A stretch of DNA of 64,000 nucleotides from positions 48,221 to 112,220 of the forward strand of contig JAGXSZ010000001.1 of the NCBI GenBank assembly GCA_018333515.1, written 5' to 3'. Each line of letters starts with the position of its first letter. The first letter of the stretch is position 1. The stretch comes from Actinomycetota bacterium. Its GTDB lineage: Bacteria; Actinomycetota; Aquicultoria; Aquicultorales; Aquicultoraceae. Below, in pieces: positions 16,902 through 25,265 of the stretch. A program made the translations under genes and the position numbers. The notes under the pieces were generated by a model, which had not been told where the DNA came from, ran no database searches, and worked only from the letters and a program-made list of their open reading frames with translations.

Positions 16902-18014
16902 TTACGCTTCCGCGACCGTGATTTTTACGAGTTCGACGACGCGCTCCATATCCTCGGGCGTGAGTTCGGGATAGAGCGGTATCGCAAGCGTCTCGCGGGA
17001 GGCGGCTTCGCTGACCGGCAAGTCGCCGAGTTTGTAGCCTAAACCGCTGTAGACCTCCTGGAGATGGAGCGGGACCGGATAATAGACGCCGCAGCCGACA
17101 CCCTCCTCTTTGAGGACGGCTTCGACACTCGCGCGGTTCGGCACCCGGACGACGTAGAGGTGGTAGACGTGCTTGATATAATCGAGCGCCGCCGGCGTCA
17201 CCAAATCTATATCTGCGCCGGCGAAGAGTTCGTCATATCGCCGGGCCTTCTCGCGGCGGGCGTCGTTCCAGCTGTCGAGGCGTCCCAGTTTTACCAGCAA
17301 AATCGCGGCCTGGAGCGCGTCGAGCCTGCTATTGTAGCCGATGAGTCCGTGATAGTATTTCTTGGTGCTCCCATGCTGGCGAAGGGCGCGCACTTTGGCG
17401 GCCAATTCCTCGTCGTCGGTGACGACGGCCCCGCCGTCTCCGGCGCCCCCTAAGTTCTTGCTGGGGAAGAAGCTGAAACAGGCCGCGTCGCCGAGCGTGC
17501 CGACCTTCCCGCCCCGGTACTCCGCTCCGATTGCCTGACACGCGTCTTCTATGACCTTTAGGCCATGCGCGTCGGCAACCTGGTTTATCTCGTCCATCTT
17601 GGCCGGCTGGCCGAAGATGTGAACGGGGATTATCGCTTTGGTCCGCGTGGTTATCTTCGCCTCGAGCTGGGCGGCGTCGAGATTGTAGGTGTCGGCTTCG
17701 ATGTCGACAAATACAGGCACGGCGCCGAGGCGCGATACGCACTCGGCGCTGGCATAGAAGGTAAACGGGCTGGTTATAACCTCGTCTCCCGGCCCGACCC
17801 CGAGCGCGTCGAGCGCGAGGACGAGCGCGTCGGTCCCGTTCGCCGTGCCGACCGCGTATTGAGTGCCGCAATAATCGGCCAACGCCTTCTCGAACTCGGC
17901 GACCTTCGGACCGAGAATATATTGCGTGTTGCGCAGCACATCTAAGACGGCCGCTTCCAGTTCATCTTTGATTTCGCCATACTGCGCCTTAAGATCGAGT
18001 AATGGAATAGACAT
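16902..18014 (-). CDS. wbpE: DegT/DnrJ/EryC1/StrS sugar aminotransferase (WbpE type)
   Basis: 370 residues. The ATG at 18012-18014 is chosen; AGGAG lies five bases upstream. This is a PLP-dependent fold-type I enzyme: IPLLDLKAQYGEIKDEL, GTANGTDALVLALDALGVG, the Asp region VIEDACQAIGAEYRG and the Schiff-base Lys in FFPSKNLGGAGDGG. It is predicted to transaminate UDP-3-keto-GlcNAcA to UDP-GlcNAc(3NH2)A, using glutamate, as WbpE does in Pseudomonas aeruginosa. It lies nine bases after the acetyltransferase gene. Assignment to WbpE rather than another sugar aminotransferase rests mainly on the neighbouring wbpA, B, D and I homologues. Confidence 0.88.
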   Translation of the reverse strand: MSIPLLDLKAQYGEIKDELEAAVLDVLRNTQYILGPKVAEFEKALADYCGTQYAVGTANGTDALVLALDALGVGPGDEVITSPFTFYASAECVSRLGAVPVFVDIEADTYNLDAAQLEAKITTRTKAIIPVHIFGQPAKMDEINQVADAHGLKVIEDACQAIGAEYRGGKVGTLGDAACFSFFPSKNLGGAGDGGAVVTDDEELAAKVRALRQHGSTKKYYHGLIGYNSRLDALQAAILLVKLGRLDSWNDARREKARRYDELFAGADIDLVTPAALDYIKHVYHLYVVRVPNRASVEAVLKEEGVGCGVYYPVPLHLQEVYSGLGYKLGDLPVSEAASRETLAIPLYPELTPEDMERVVELVKITVAEA

Positions 18015-18023
18015 ATACACTCC

Positions 18024-18782
18024 TTAGGAAAGACTATTGTTTTTAGCCGTGAGCAGCTCGTCATCGGGGACGTCTCTCACGACCTTCGCGGGAACACCCA
18101 TGACCAGCTTCTTTGCCGGCACATCTTTTGTGACGACGGAGCCCGCCGCGATAAACGCCTCTTCTCCGATGACGATACCGGGAAGCAGAACGGCGTTGCC
18201 GCCTACGCGCGCGCCTCTTTTTACGTGGGCGCCTTTGATAGATTCAAACCGCTTCTCAGTCCGGCCCATGAAATTGTCATTGGTCGTCGCCACACACGGG
18301 GCGATAAAGACCCGGTCTTCTAGGACCGTATAGGCGGTGATATAAGCGTTGGATTGGACTTTCGTGTAGTCGCCGACGGTTACGCCGTTCTCGACGCAAA
18401 CACCCCGTCCAATAAGCGCGTAGTCGCCGATTTCGCAGCTCTCACGAACCGAGGCGAGGTCCGCGACCATCGAGTTGTCCCCTATCGTCGAGCCCGCGTA
18501 GAGGATCGCTCCCGAGCCGATAGTGCATCCTTCGCCGACTACGAGCGGCGCAAACGGCTCGCTATACGATAGCGTGCTCGTCTTCGGCGGTTTCGGCTGC
18601 TTGCCTACGACCGCGCCGTCACCGACGACCGTGCCGCGTCCGAGCGCAGTTCCTTCATAAATTACGACATTATGCCCGATGGCTACGTCTTCGCCAAGCT
18701 CGACGCCGGCCAAGACTACGACGTTCTCGCCCATCGTGACCGAAGCCGGAACCGTGACGCTCTCATGAATGAATCCGCTCAA
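18024..18782 (-). CDS. wbpD: left-handed beta-helix N-acetyltransferase (WbpD type)
   Basis: 252 residues. The start is a TTG (18780-18782) with GGAGG upstream, one base after the stop of the oxidoreductase gene. Hexapeptide repeats run through most of the protein (VTMGENVVVLAGVELGEDVA, IGHNVVIYEGTALGRGTVVG, IGSGAILYAGSTIGDNS) and end in VITKDVPA-like and LVMGVPAKVVRD motifs. It is longer than a minimal WbpD. Predicted reaction: acetyl-CoA-dependent acetylation of the 3-amino group of UDP-GlcNAc(3NH2)A. TNDNFMGRTEKRF is the usual acceptor-loop region of sugar N-acetyltransferases in this group. Confidence 0.87.
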   Translation of the reverse strand: MSGFIHESVTVPASVTMGENVVVLAGVELGEDVAIGHNVVIYEGTALGRGTVVGDGAVVGKQPKPPKTSTLSYSEPFAPLVVGEGCTIGSGAILYAGSTIGDNSMVADLASVRESCEIGDYALIGRGVCVENGVTVGDYTKVQSNAYITAYTVLEDRVFIAPCVATTNDNFMGRTEKRFESIKGAHVKRGARVGGNAVLLPGIVIGEEAFIAAGSVVTKDVPAKKLVMGVPAKVVRDVPDDELLTAKNNSLS

Positions 18783-18783
18783 C

Positions 18784-19800
18784 CTATCCCTCCGCGATTC
18801 TGACCGGCTTCCCGCCGCTCTTAAGTGACGCCTGCGCCGCTTCGAGCACTTTTACGACCCTCAGCCCATCGTGGCCGTCGCTTCGCGGGCTCTGCCCGCT
18901 CTGGATGCTCTCGATAAAGTGCTCGCATTCGGCCCGCAACGGCTCTTTCATCTTGATACTGGGTATTATTATATCCCCGAAACGAAGCGTCATATCCTCA
19001 CCGTAGGCGCGGTAATCAGGGTTCGAGCCGACGCCCTTGTCGAAGACACGCACCTTCTCGGAGCTTTCCATATCGTCGAAGACGGCCATTTTTTTGTTGC
19101 CGACGACGGTTATCTTTCGAATCTTATGCGGGTCGAGCCAGCTCACATGGATATTGGCCATGACCCGGTCTTTGAAAGCGACGTTGCAGAAGACGACGTC
19201 TTCGACACCGTCGGTGATATAGGATTCGCCGCGCGCCGATACTTCGACCGGCTCTGCTCCGCCGAGCAGGTAAAACATAATCGAGATGTCATGCGGGGCG
19301 AGGCTCCAGAGCGCGTTCTCGTCTTTGCGGACCTGCCCGAGGTTTAGGCGTTGGGTGTAGAGATAGTGGACGTCCCCGAGCGAGCCGTCGTCGATTAGGC
19401 CTTTTATATAGTCGACGGCCGGATGGTATTCGAGCAGGTGCCCGACCATCAGGATGCAGCCGGCCTTGTCGGCGATGTCTATCAACTGCCGCGAGGTCTT
19501 GCTCGCCAGCGTCAGCGGTTTCTCGACCATGACGTGTTTTCCCGACTCGAGCGCTTGCTTCGCCAAATCGAAGTGGGTAATCGCGGAGGTCGCGATGACA
19601 ACCGCGTCGATTGCGGTGTTTTTCAAAATATCGTCGACCTCGGTCGTGACCTCCACTTTAGGGTAGAGCGCTTTGACTTTTTTGAGATTGTCGGGGTTCA
19701 AATCACAGCAAGCGACCAGATTACCGCCGGGCATCCGGTCGAAATTGCGCACCAGATTCGGCCCCCAATAGCCATATCCTATAACTCCTACGTTAACCAA
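18784..19800 (-). CDS. wbpB: Gfo/Idh/MocA-family UDP-GlcNAcA 3-dehydrogenase (WbpB type)
   Basis: 338 residues. The TTG at 19798-19800 is preferred over a start 51 bases upstream: it has GGGGGA five bases before it, avoids overlapping the upstream gene, and yields MVNVGVIGYGYWGPNLVRNF with the Rossmann glycines at once. VMVEKPLTLAS carries the conserved EKP of the family. Predicted to oxidise C3 of UDP-GlcNAcA with NAD+; in WbpB/WlbA enzymes the NADH is recycled with 2-oxoglutarate. It lies between the 6-dehydrogenase and acetyltransferase genes, as expected for this pathway. Confidence 0.87.
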   Translation of the reverse strand: MVNVGVIGYGYWGPNLVRNFDRMPGGNLVACCDLNPDNLKKVKALYPKVEVTTEVDDILKNTAIDAVVIATSAITHFDLAKQALESGKHVMVEKPLTLASKTSRQLIDIADKAGCILMVGHLLEYHPAVDYIKGLIDDGSLGDVHYLYTQRLNLGQVRKDENALWSLAPHDISIMFYLLGGAEPVEVSARGESYITDGVEDVVFCNVAFKDRVMANIHVSWLDPHKIRKITVVGNKKMAVFDDMESSEKVRVFDKGVGSNPDYRAYGEDMTLRFGDIIIPSIKMKEPLRAECEHFIESIQSGQSPRSDGHDGLRVVKVLEAAQASLKSGGKPVRIAEG

Positions 19801-19822
19801 TTGTTCCCCCTGAATGCCGTAG

Positions 19823-21118
19823 TTAAATGTGGACGATATGATTGCCGGCAAAGCGTTTCATCCGGTTTCTGGTGTCGACCACCAGCCGGGCGTTGTCGGC
19901 GACCATACCGTAGTCTATGTCTGTATGGTCGGTGACGACCACGACGCAATCGCTCGCCGAAACGGTATCCCGCGTCAGCTCGACCGACGCGTACGTCTTG
20001 GTCTCGATAATCTCCCGCTCCGCAAAGGGGTCGTGGTAGCTTACATTCGCTCCCTTTTTATCGAGCAAGCTTATGATTTTAATGGCGGGCGACTCTCTCG
20101 TGTCGCCGATATCTTTTTTGTATGCCAGGCCCAGGATGAGCACGTTCGAGCCCTTAATGCTCTTCTCGTGCGAGTTGAGGGCGTCCCCTATCTTCGCGAC
20201 GACATAGTACGGAATGCTCTCGTTCATCTTGCCGGCCAATTCTATGAACTCGGTATGGAAGTCGTATTGACGCGCCTTCCAGGAGAGGTAGAACGGGTCT
20301 ATCGGAATACAGTGCCCGCCCAAACCCGGTCCCGGAAAGAACGGCATAAAGCCGAACGGCTTGGAAGACGCGGCCTCGACGACCTCCCAGATATCGATGT
20401 CCATACGGTCGCATAAGAGCATCAACTCGTTTACGAGCGCGATATTTACGCACCGGAAGATGTTTTCCAGAAGTTTGGTCATCTCGGCCGCCTTGGTCGA
20501 AGAGACCGGCACGACCATCCGCACGAACTGCGAATAAAAGGAGCCGGCGAGGTCGGTGCAAACGCTAGTCACGCCGCCGACGACCTTCGGGGTATTCCCT
20601 ATGCCGTAATTCTTGTTGCCGGGGTCGACGCGCTCCGGAGAAAAGCCTAAATAGAAGCCTTCGCCGACGGTAAGGCCGCTCTCCTCGAGAACCGGGAGGA
20701 TTACCTCGTCGGTCGTCCCCGGATAGGTGGTACTCTCCAGTATCACCATCTGACCGGGCCGCAGGTATTTGGCGATTTCGTTGGTGGCCGCCCGTACATA
20801 GCTAATATCGGGCTCGTGCATCTCGCTCAGCGGCGTCGGCACGCAAATACTTATTATATCCATCTCTTTAAGCACAGAAAAATCCGCGGTAGCGTTGAGC
20901 AGGCCGTCCTTTACCGCGCTATCCACAAGCGCCGAATCGATATCCGGGATATAGCTTCCGCCCTCGTTGATACTGGACACTTTCTCCCTGTCGACGTCGA
21001 TTCCGGTCACCCGAAAACCCGCCCCGGCGACGGCGACGGCGAGCGGCAATCCGACGTAGCCCATACCGATTATGCCGACGCGCGCGTCCCGCGAAATTAT
21101 TCTCTCTGCAAGCGACAT
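19823..21118 (-). CDS. wbpA: UDP-N-acetylglucosamine 6-dehydrogenase (WbpA type)
   Basis: 431 residues. An N-terminal Rossmann fold (VGIIGMGYVGLPLAVAVAGA), SICVPTPLSEMHEPD, ESTTYPGTTDEVILPVLE, SPERVDPGN and the catalytic Cys in FPGPGLGGHCIPIDPFYLSW place it among UDP-HexNAc dehydrogenases rather than UDP-glucose dehydrogenases. It oxidises C6 of UDP-GlcNAc to the uronate, the first step of the pathway. It is the first gene of the five-gene set. Fewer than 140 bases separate it from fabZ upstream, so it may share that promoter. Confidence 0.92.
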   Translation of the reverse strand: MSLAERIISRDARVGIIGMGYVGLPLAVAVAGAGFRVTGIDVDREKVSSINEGGSYIPDIDSALVDSAVKDGLLNATADFSVLKEMDIISICVPTPLSEMHEPDISYVRAATNEIAKYLRPGQMVILESTTYPGTTDEVILPVLEESGLTVGEGFYLGFSPERVDPGNKNYGIGNTPKVVGGVTSVCTDLAGSFYSQFVRMVVPVSSTKAAEMTKLLENIFRCVNIALVNELMLLCDRMDIDIWEVVEAASSKPFGFMPFFPGPGLGGHCIPIDPFYLSWKARQYDFHTEFIELAGKMNESIPYYVVAKIGDALNSHEKSIKGSNVLILGLAYKKDIGDTRESPAIKIISLLDKKGANVSYHDPFAEREIIETKTYASVELTRDTVSASDCVVVVTDHTDIDYGMVADNARLVVDTRNRMKRFAGNHIVHI

Positions 21119-21143
21119 CTTTGTCTCCTACTTGTCTGTTGAC

Positions 21144-21173
21144 CCGTATTGCCCGTTGCCGTATTGCCCGTTG
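21144..21173. repeat. two tandem copies of a 15-base unit
   Basis: The unit CCGTATTGCCCGTTG occurs twice in direct tandem in the gap between fabZ and wbpA. It is probably a local slippage duplication; no function is evident. Confidence 0.6.
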
Positions 21174-21256
21174 CTATCGACAAACACTCTTTGGTTTTAA
21201 CGCATCGGCGTTACGGTGTCTGGTGTTTTAATTCGCATCAGACGTTATTAACTTAC

Positions 21257-21679
21257 TTATTTTACAGCAAAAGTCAATTCCCCTTCGGCGACGAGTTGCC
21301 CGTCGACGGCGGCGACCGCTTTGCCTTTGCCGACCGGTCCTTTTGACTTCGTGATTTCCACCTCGAGGGTGAGCCGGTCTCCGGGTAAGACCTGCCTTTT
21401 GAAGCGGAACCCGTCGATACCGGCGAAAAATGCGATTTTTCCCTTATTCGCTTCGAGGCTCAAGATAGCTACCGCGCCTACCTGGGCCAACGCTTCGACG
21501 ATAAGGACGCCCGGCATCACCGGGTAATCCGGGAAATGCCCCGCGAAAAACGGCTCATCGACCGTGACGTTCTTAAGGCCTTTGGCTCGTTTGCCGGGTT
21601 CGTATTCGAGAATCCGGTCGATGAGCAAAAAGGGGTAGCGGTGCGGTATTATCCGCTTTATCTCTTCTATTCCAAGCAC
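21257..21679 (-). CDS. fabZ: 3-hydroxyacyl-[acyl-carrier-protein] dehydratase FabZ
   Basis: 140 residues. The GTG at 21677-21679 is chosen: GGAGG lies eight bases upstream and the product begins [17 protein letters not shown], the usual FabZ N-terminus; an upstream TTG would use up the ribosome site. Hot-dog fold enzyme with the catalytic His in [13 protein letters not shown] and Glu in VEALAQVGA. It dehydrates beta-hydroxyacyl-ACP in fatty acid synthesis. It is isolated from other fab genes. A good promoter lies 34 bases upstream, and the polysaccharide operon begins 138 bases downstream. Confidence 0.94.
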   Translation of the reverse strand: MLGIEEIKRIIPHRYPFLLIDRILEYEPGKRAKGLKNVTVDEPFFAGHFPDYPVMPGVLIVEALAQVGAVAILSLEANKGKIAFFAGIDGFRFKRQVLPGDRLTLEVEITKSKGPVGKGKAVAAVDGQLVAEGELTFAVK

Positions 21680-21712
21680 CGGCTTTTCCTCCAATTATCT
21701 ATCTATCTTACG

Positions 21713-21741
21713 ATTCTAGTCATTTTAGCGATATGAATCAA
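21713..21741 (-). promoter_or_regulatory. sigma-A-type promoter for fabZ
   Basis: On the minus strand TTGATT (21736-21741) and TAGAAT (21713-21718) are 17 bases apart, placing the transcription start about 26 bases before the fabZ GTG. The wbp operon might be read from it as well, since no terminator was found after fabZ. Confidence 0.55.
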
Positions 21742-21891
21742 ATTATTATGGCTTTATTAAGGGCCGCTGCCCGGCAGGGACTTTATCGCTAACGCTTGGG
21801 GCGGCTTGACTAATGGTTCGACCAGGTATATCCTACAGAAGAGTCCCGCGAGGGGCTTGCATACAGTATAGTTTGAGAGCTGCTTTATTAT

Positions 21892-22953
21892 ATGAAACCA
21901 ATCTATATCATACTAGCGATATTACTATCGTTGCTGCTGCTGACAGCGGTTTCGGCTGCCGTTATTTGGCCGCTCGTCAATGAGCGACCGGTCTTAGAGG
22001 ACGAGCAAGCGATTGCGCAGCCGACAACCCCGACGACGGTGGCCCCGCAACCCGCGTTCCCCTGCCCCATAGACGGCGAATATACCCACGAGCCTAACGC
22101 GACACGCCGCCCGCTCGCAGTCATGATTGAAAACCACGTCGACGCGCGTCCGCAATCCGGTTTGAGCGACGCGTGCGTCGTTTATGAAACCGTCGCCGAG
22201 GGCGGCATTACGCGATTCATGGCGGTCTTTCTCCACGAAGATGTCGCCACGATTGGCCCGGTGCGGAGCGCGCGCGAGTACTTCGTCGACCTCGCCAAAG
22301 CGTACGATGCATTGTATGTCCACTGCGGCGGCCCGGCGACCGTCTACAGCGTCATAAAGAACCTGCGCGTCGCCGACCTCGATGAGTTCGCCAACAGCGA
22401 GGCTTACCGGCGCGTAAGGAACCGCAAGGCGCCGCATAACCTCTACACGTCTACCGAGAAATTATGGAGCAAGGCGGAGGATCGGGGCTTTGATTCGCAG
22501 GTCTTCTATCAGAAGCCGAACTTCAAGGACGACGACGCGCCCGAGTTGCGCCCGTCGAACGCATCTATCGACATAGACTTTTCCAAGCCCGAGTTTAAGG
22601 TCCACTACGAATACGACCGCAACAAAAATACCTATAACCGCTTTATGGCGGGACAACCGCATAAAGATGCCGCCAACGACAAACTGATATCGGCGAAGAA
22701 CGTCGTCGTCCAATACGTCCCAATCTCGAAGATAGCCGATGACCCCAAGGGAAGATTGCAGCTCAACCTGCGCGGGACCGGCCAAGCGATAGTCTTTCAA
22801 GACGGCAGGGTCATTTTTGCCACTTGGCAACGGCAAACGGTATCGGAAATAACGCGCTACTTCGATTCCGCGGGAAGCGAAATCAGGTTCAACCGGGGGC
22901 AAATATGGATAGAGCTGGTAGACCCCACGACGATGAAGGTCGATTACCAGTAG
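21892..22953 (+). CDS. DUF3048 (YerB-type) surface protein
   Basis: 353 residues. An N-terminal hydrophobic helix (IYIILAILLSLLLLTAVSAA) without a lipobox is followed by a short Thr/Pro linker and the DUF3048 domain: RRPLAVMIENHVDARPQSGL, VYETVAEGGITRFMAVFLHE, GPVRSAREYFVDLA and YVHCGGP. The C-terminal part (about 220-350, GQPHKDAANDK.., YFDSAGSEIRFNRGQIWIEL) is the second domain of the family. The cellular role of YerB-like proteins is not established; they are envelope proteins of Gram-positives. No ribosome site is obvious before the ATG. It is transcribed away from fabZ. Confidence 0.85.
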   Translation: MKPIYIILAILLSLLLLTAVSAAVIWPLVNERPVLEDEQAIAQPTTPTTVAPQPAFPCPIDGEYTHEPNATRRPLAVMIENHVDARPQSGLSDACVVYETVAEGGITRFMAVFLHEDVATIGPVRSAREYFVDLAKAYDALYVHCGGPATVYSVIKNLRVADLDEFANSEAYRRVRNRKAPHNLYTSTEKLWSKAEDRGFDSQVFYQKPNFKDDDAPELRPSNASIDIDFSKPEFKVHYEYDRNKNTYNRFMAGQPHKDAANDKLISAKNVVVQYVPISKIADDPKGRLQLNLRGTGQAIVFQDGRVIFATWQRQTVSEITRYFDSAGSEIRFNRGQIWIELVDPTTMKVDYQ

Positions 22954-23138
22954 GTGTGGTTGGCGGCTGGAGCGATGTGGGTGTGGGGTTTGAGGTATGG
23001 GCGGGACGAGGGAAGACGACCGTTCGCGGATAACCGGCCGCCAACAGGTGTGTTGCGAATGAATGTTGGAAAGTATAGACTTCCCTATCCTAAATACGTG
23101 AATGAAGCAATTGAGAAGAGAGTGGTTTAACCTTCTGC

Positions 23139-23164
23139 CCCGGCTCTGGTTTCCGCATCGTTTA
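23139..23164. repeat. 26-base repeat at the 3' side of fic gene 1 (copy 1)
   Basis: This stretch, beginning CCCGGCTCTGGTTTC, recurs at 26717-26742 with three mismatches and in the same orientation. Both copies lie just after the stop codon of a Fic gene. They may mark duplicated module ends or a recombination site. Confidence 0.6.
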
Positions 23165-23170
23165 TAAATT

Positions 23171-24322
23171 TCAATTGTTACTCCCGATGAAAATATCAAG
23201 ATAGGTTTTATACACGTACGACTGACCGTATTTTCTGTCCTTATCTTTTGGCGCTAGTATCCCGATTTCAATAAATCGGTCAATAACTGTTTGCGCCCCC
23301 GCGCGAGTAAAACCTGTCCATTGCTGAATGATGGCGGTATTCACAATCGGCTGGCCGTAGAGTTTTGGCAAAACCATAGCGGCGCTTTCTGAAGCGCGTT
23401 TGCCAAGCGCCTGGATTTTAGCCATGTCTTCTTCACGCAAAGCAGTGATTTTGCCGACTATGTCTATGGCTTCGTTGGCTATTTCAATTACGCCATCAAG
23501 GAAAAAGTCTATCCATTCGGAAATCTTTCCATTATGGTAGCCCTCGAGTTTTTCGTAATAAAGCTTCTGATGTTTTTTGAAATATGATGACAAAAACAGT
23601 ACCGGTCTTTCCAAATAGCCTTCTTTCCACAGATAGAAAGTAACCAGCATCCTCCCCGTCCTGCCATTACCATCCAAAAATGGGTGGATAGTCTCAAAAT
23701 GAGCATGGATTAGACCCGTCTTTATTACCGTAGGCGTTGCATCGTCTGTATGAATAAAAGTCTCGAGTTCACCAAGCGATTTATGCATATCGGCAACGGG
23801 CGGCGGAACAAAACGAGCATTGTCGGGACGAGTGCCGCCTATCCAATTCTGGCTTTTACGAAATTCTCCCGGATCAGAAACATGAGTCACCCGCGCCTTG
23901 CGCATGAGTTCCTTATGAAGTTCTCTCACAAACCGGAGTCCCATGGGAAAATTATTTTCAGTAAGTCGCTTTATTCCGTAGTTAAGAGCATTGATGTAAT
24001 GCAAAATATCATCGACGTCCGTCGGGATATTTCCACTCACTCTTACTTCAGCTTCAATCGCATCGACCATAGTCGCCATTGTGCCTTCGATTTGGCTTGA
24101 AGAAGCAGCGTCTTTTCGCAGGTACATGAGGAGAAAGAAATCGGCATCGGGAAGAAGCATTGTGATACCATCGAGTTTGCCGAGAAGCCGAGTCGCTTCA
24201 TTGTTTTTCTTCAAGAGTTTTGGGTCAAGGTCAAAGCCACCCTTTGGCGGAAAAGGATTGGGAATAAAGGCCTTAAAGCCCCCTGGCTGAGTTCTCATTG
24301 TGCCTATTTCAACAGTTTTCAT
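23171..24322 (-). CDS. Fic-domain AMPylator-like protein with N-terminal inhibitory helix
   Basis: 383 residues. The Fic catalytic loop is intact: HPFLDGNGRTGR (213-224), with His213 as general base and Asp/Asn/Arg for Mg-ATP. An inhibitory S-x-x-x-E-G motif (SSQIEG, Ser75 to Gly80) precedes it, so this is a class II self-inhibited enzyme. The C-terminus (about 300-380: TNTAIIQQWTGFTRAGAQTV-like stretch) is a winged helix with likely DNA-binding role. Such proteins transfer AMP to target proteins and are often mobile. No strong ribosome site is seen. A near-perfect inverted repeat sits within its promoter. Targets are unknown. Base composition is visibly more AT-rich than the flanking genes. 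Confidence 0.93.
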   Translation of the reverse strand: MKTVEIGTMRTQPGGFKAFIPNPFPPKGGFDLDPKLLKKNNEATRLLGKLDGITMLLPDADFFLLMYLRKDAASSSQIEGTMATMVDAIEAEVRVSGNIPTDVDDILHYINALNYGIKRLTENNFPMGLRFVRELHKELMRKARVTHVSDPGEFRKSQNWIGGTRPDNARFVPPPVADMHKSLGELETFIHTDDATPTVIKTGLIHAHFETIHPFLDGNGRTGRMLVTFYLWKEGYLERPVLFLSSYFKKHQKLYYEKLEGYHNGKISEWIDFFLDGVIEIANEAIDIVGKITALREEDMAKIQALGKRASESAAMVLPKLYGQPIVNTAIIQQWTGFTRAGAQTVIDRFIEIGILAPKDKDRKYGQSYVYKTYLDIFIGSNN

Positions 24323-24345
24323 AAGTTTGTTGGCGTCTTTTTATA

Positions 24346-24378
24346 AATGTATACAAAGTATGGTAGTTTGTATACATT
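24346..24378. promoter_or_regulatory. 12-bp perfect inverted repeat (operator) upstream of fic gene 1
   Basis: Arms AATGTATACAAA (24346-24357) and TTTGTATACATT (24367-24378) are exact reverse complements around a nine-base spacer. The repeat lies between and over the -35 and -10 elements of the fic promoter, so a bound dimer should block transcription. The winged-helix end of the Fic protein is one candidate binder. Confidence 0.7.
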
Positions 24379-24385
24379 GAGTCAA
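24357..24385 (-). promoter_or_regulatory. sigma-A-type promoter for fic gene 1
   Basis: On the minus strand TTGACT (24380-24385) and CATACT (24357-24362) are separated by 17 bases. The -10 ends 34 bases before the fic ATG. It is overlapped by the inverted repeat. Confidence 0.6.
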
Positions 24386-24633
24386 GACATGCGTACAAAC
24401 CTGTCGCATTTATGATTCCCGTTAAAGGGTAGGTTTGATTCCGATCGGCGCCGATGAAATTGTAGGGCATATAGCCTCCCATTGGTAGGATTGCCTTGCT
24501 ATACTGCTATTATACTACAATCGCTTGACAATTTACGTACTGATTGATTGCTAATTTAAGGAGAGTTTGCGCAACAGGCTCTGAATTCTTATCAATTCTT
24601 TAAGGATGCTTTGTTTTGTCATATTTTCCCTTG

Positions 24634-24696
24634 GCCGAACGACTAAACTGACCGGCGCGCGTTCTTTGCGCGTCCGTGTTTAGCGCCTTGTTAGCT
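24634..24696 (-). repeat. attC-like recombination site 1 (behind the toxin gene)
   Basis: 63 bases. On the minus strand the outer boxes are AGCTAAC and GTTCGGC, inner arms GCTAAAC and GTTTAGT pair, and a GC-rich stem with an AAAGAA loop fills the centre. This is the layout of integron attC sites (RYYYAAC ... GTTRRRY) with one mismatch in each outer box. It begins seven bases after the toxin stop codon, as cassette attC sites do. Confidence 0.6.
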
Positions 24697-24703
24697 GCTA
24701 CGG

Positions 24704-24958
24704 CTATCGGTAAACATCTCGGCGATGACCAATGTGCATAATGATGATCAAGCAACTCGCGTCATCGATTTCATAAACCACTCGATAAGAACCAACTCGG
24801 ATTCGCCACCCGGATCGACCAGCCAGTTTTTTCGATCCGTTCGGACGCGGCTCCTCCGCCAGCTTTCGAATCTCATCTCGTACCCGAGTGTAATAGTCCT
24901 GCGGCAGATCGGACAGTTCCTTCTGTGCTCGCCGTAAAATGGTGATCGTGTAGGTCAC
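24704..24958 (-). CDS. RelE/ParE-family toxin
   Basis: 84 residues, GTG start two bases after the antitoxin stop. The sequence YTITILRRAQKELSDLPQDY, KLAGRSGWRIRVGSYRVVYE and IIMHIGHRRDVYR is typical of the RelE branch: basic, compact, with the C-terminal H-R-x-x-V-Y motif. RelE enzymes cut mRNA in the ribosomal A site; ParE relatives poison gyrase. The WRIRVGSYRVVYEI segment fits RelE better. It forms a type II toxin-antitoxin unit with the upstream gene. An attC-like element follows the stop directly, so it may be the second gene of an integron-type cassette. Confidence 0.9.
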   Translation of the reverse strand: MTYTITILRRAQKELSDLPQDYYTRVRDEIRKLAEEPRPNGSKKLAGRSGWRIRVGSYRVVYEIDDASCLIIIMHIGHRRDVYR

Positions 24959-24960
24959 TG

Positions 24961-25158
24961 TCAGCCACGCTCAATTTCAGTGACAGCTTGCTCGAACGGA
25001 ATCGCTTTGTCCTTTGCCGCCTTGGCGGCATCATACGCTCGAATGACCTCCAACTCTTCCGCCTCCTCGATTAGTTTTTCGTATTCCTCGATAGTCAAGA
25101 TGACCGCTGTCTTCTTCCCACTGTCGTCGACTACAAATTGATGCTTGAGAACTGCCAT
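24961..25158 (-). CDS. type II antitoxin (Phd/YefM-like)
   Basis: 65 residues. The ATG at 25156-25158 is preceded by AAGGAGG; frames extending upstream run into the attC-like element and are not credible. MAVLKHQFVVDDSGKKTAVI and LTIEEYEKLIEEAEELE resemble the N-terminal DNA-binding part of Phd/YefM-type antitoxins, and the acidic C-terminus should wrap the toxin. Its stop is two bases before the toxin GTG, so the pair is coupled. It probably autorepresses the operon. Confidence 0.8.
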   Translation of the reverse strand: MAVLKHQFVVDDSGKKTAVILTIEEYEKLIEEAEELEVIRAYDAAKAAKDKAIPFEQAVTEIERG

Positions 25159-25193
25159 TTCGATTCGCCTCCTTGTATTGGAACTTTCATTGC

Positions 25194-25250
25194 ACCTAAC
25201 GTAGCAATCAGCCGCCGGCGCAGCCGGTCGGCTGCATTGCCTGGTTAGCA
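25194..25250 (-). repeat. attC-like recombination site 2
   Basis: 57 bases. Read on the minus strand it starts TGCTAAC and ends GTTAGGT, a perfect GTTRRRY box. Inside, GCAAT pairs with ATTGC, then CAGCCG with CGGCTG and a GC-rich tip, with a three-base unpaired spacer next to the outer box, as in folded attC sites. It starts 15 bases after the stop of the upstream two-gene unit and 35 bases before the antitoxin start. Confidence 0.68.
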
Positions 25251-25265
25251 CTTTCTTGGCCAGTT

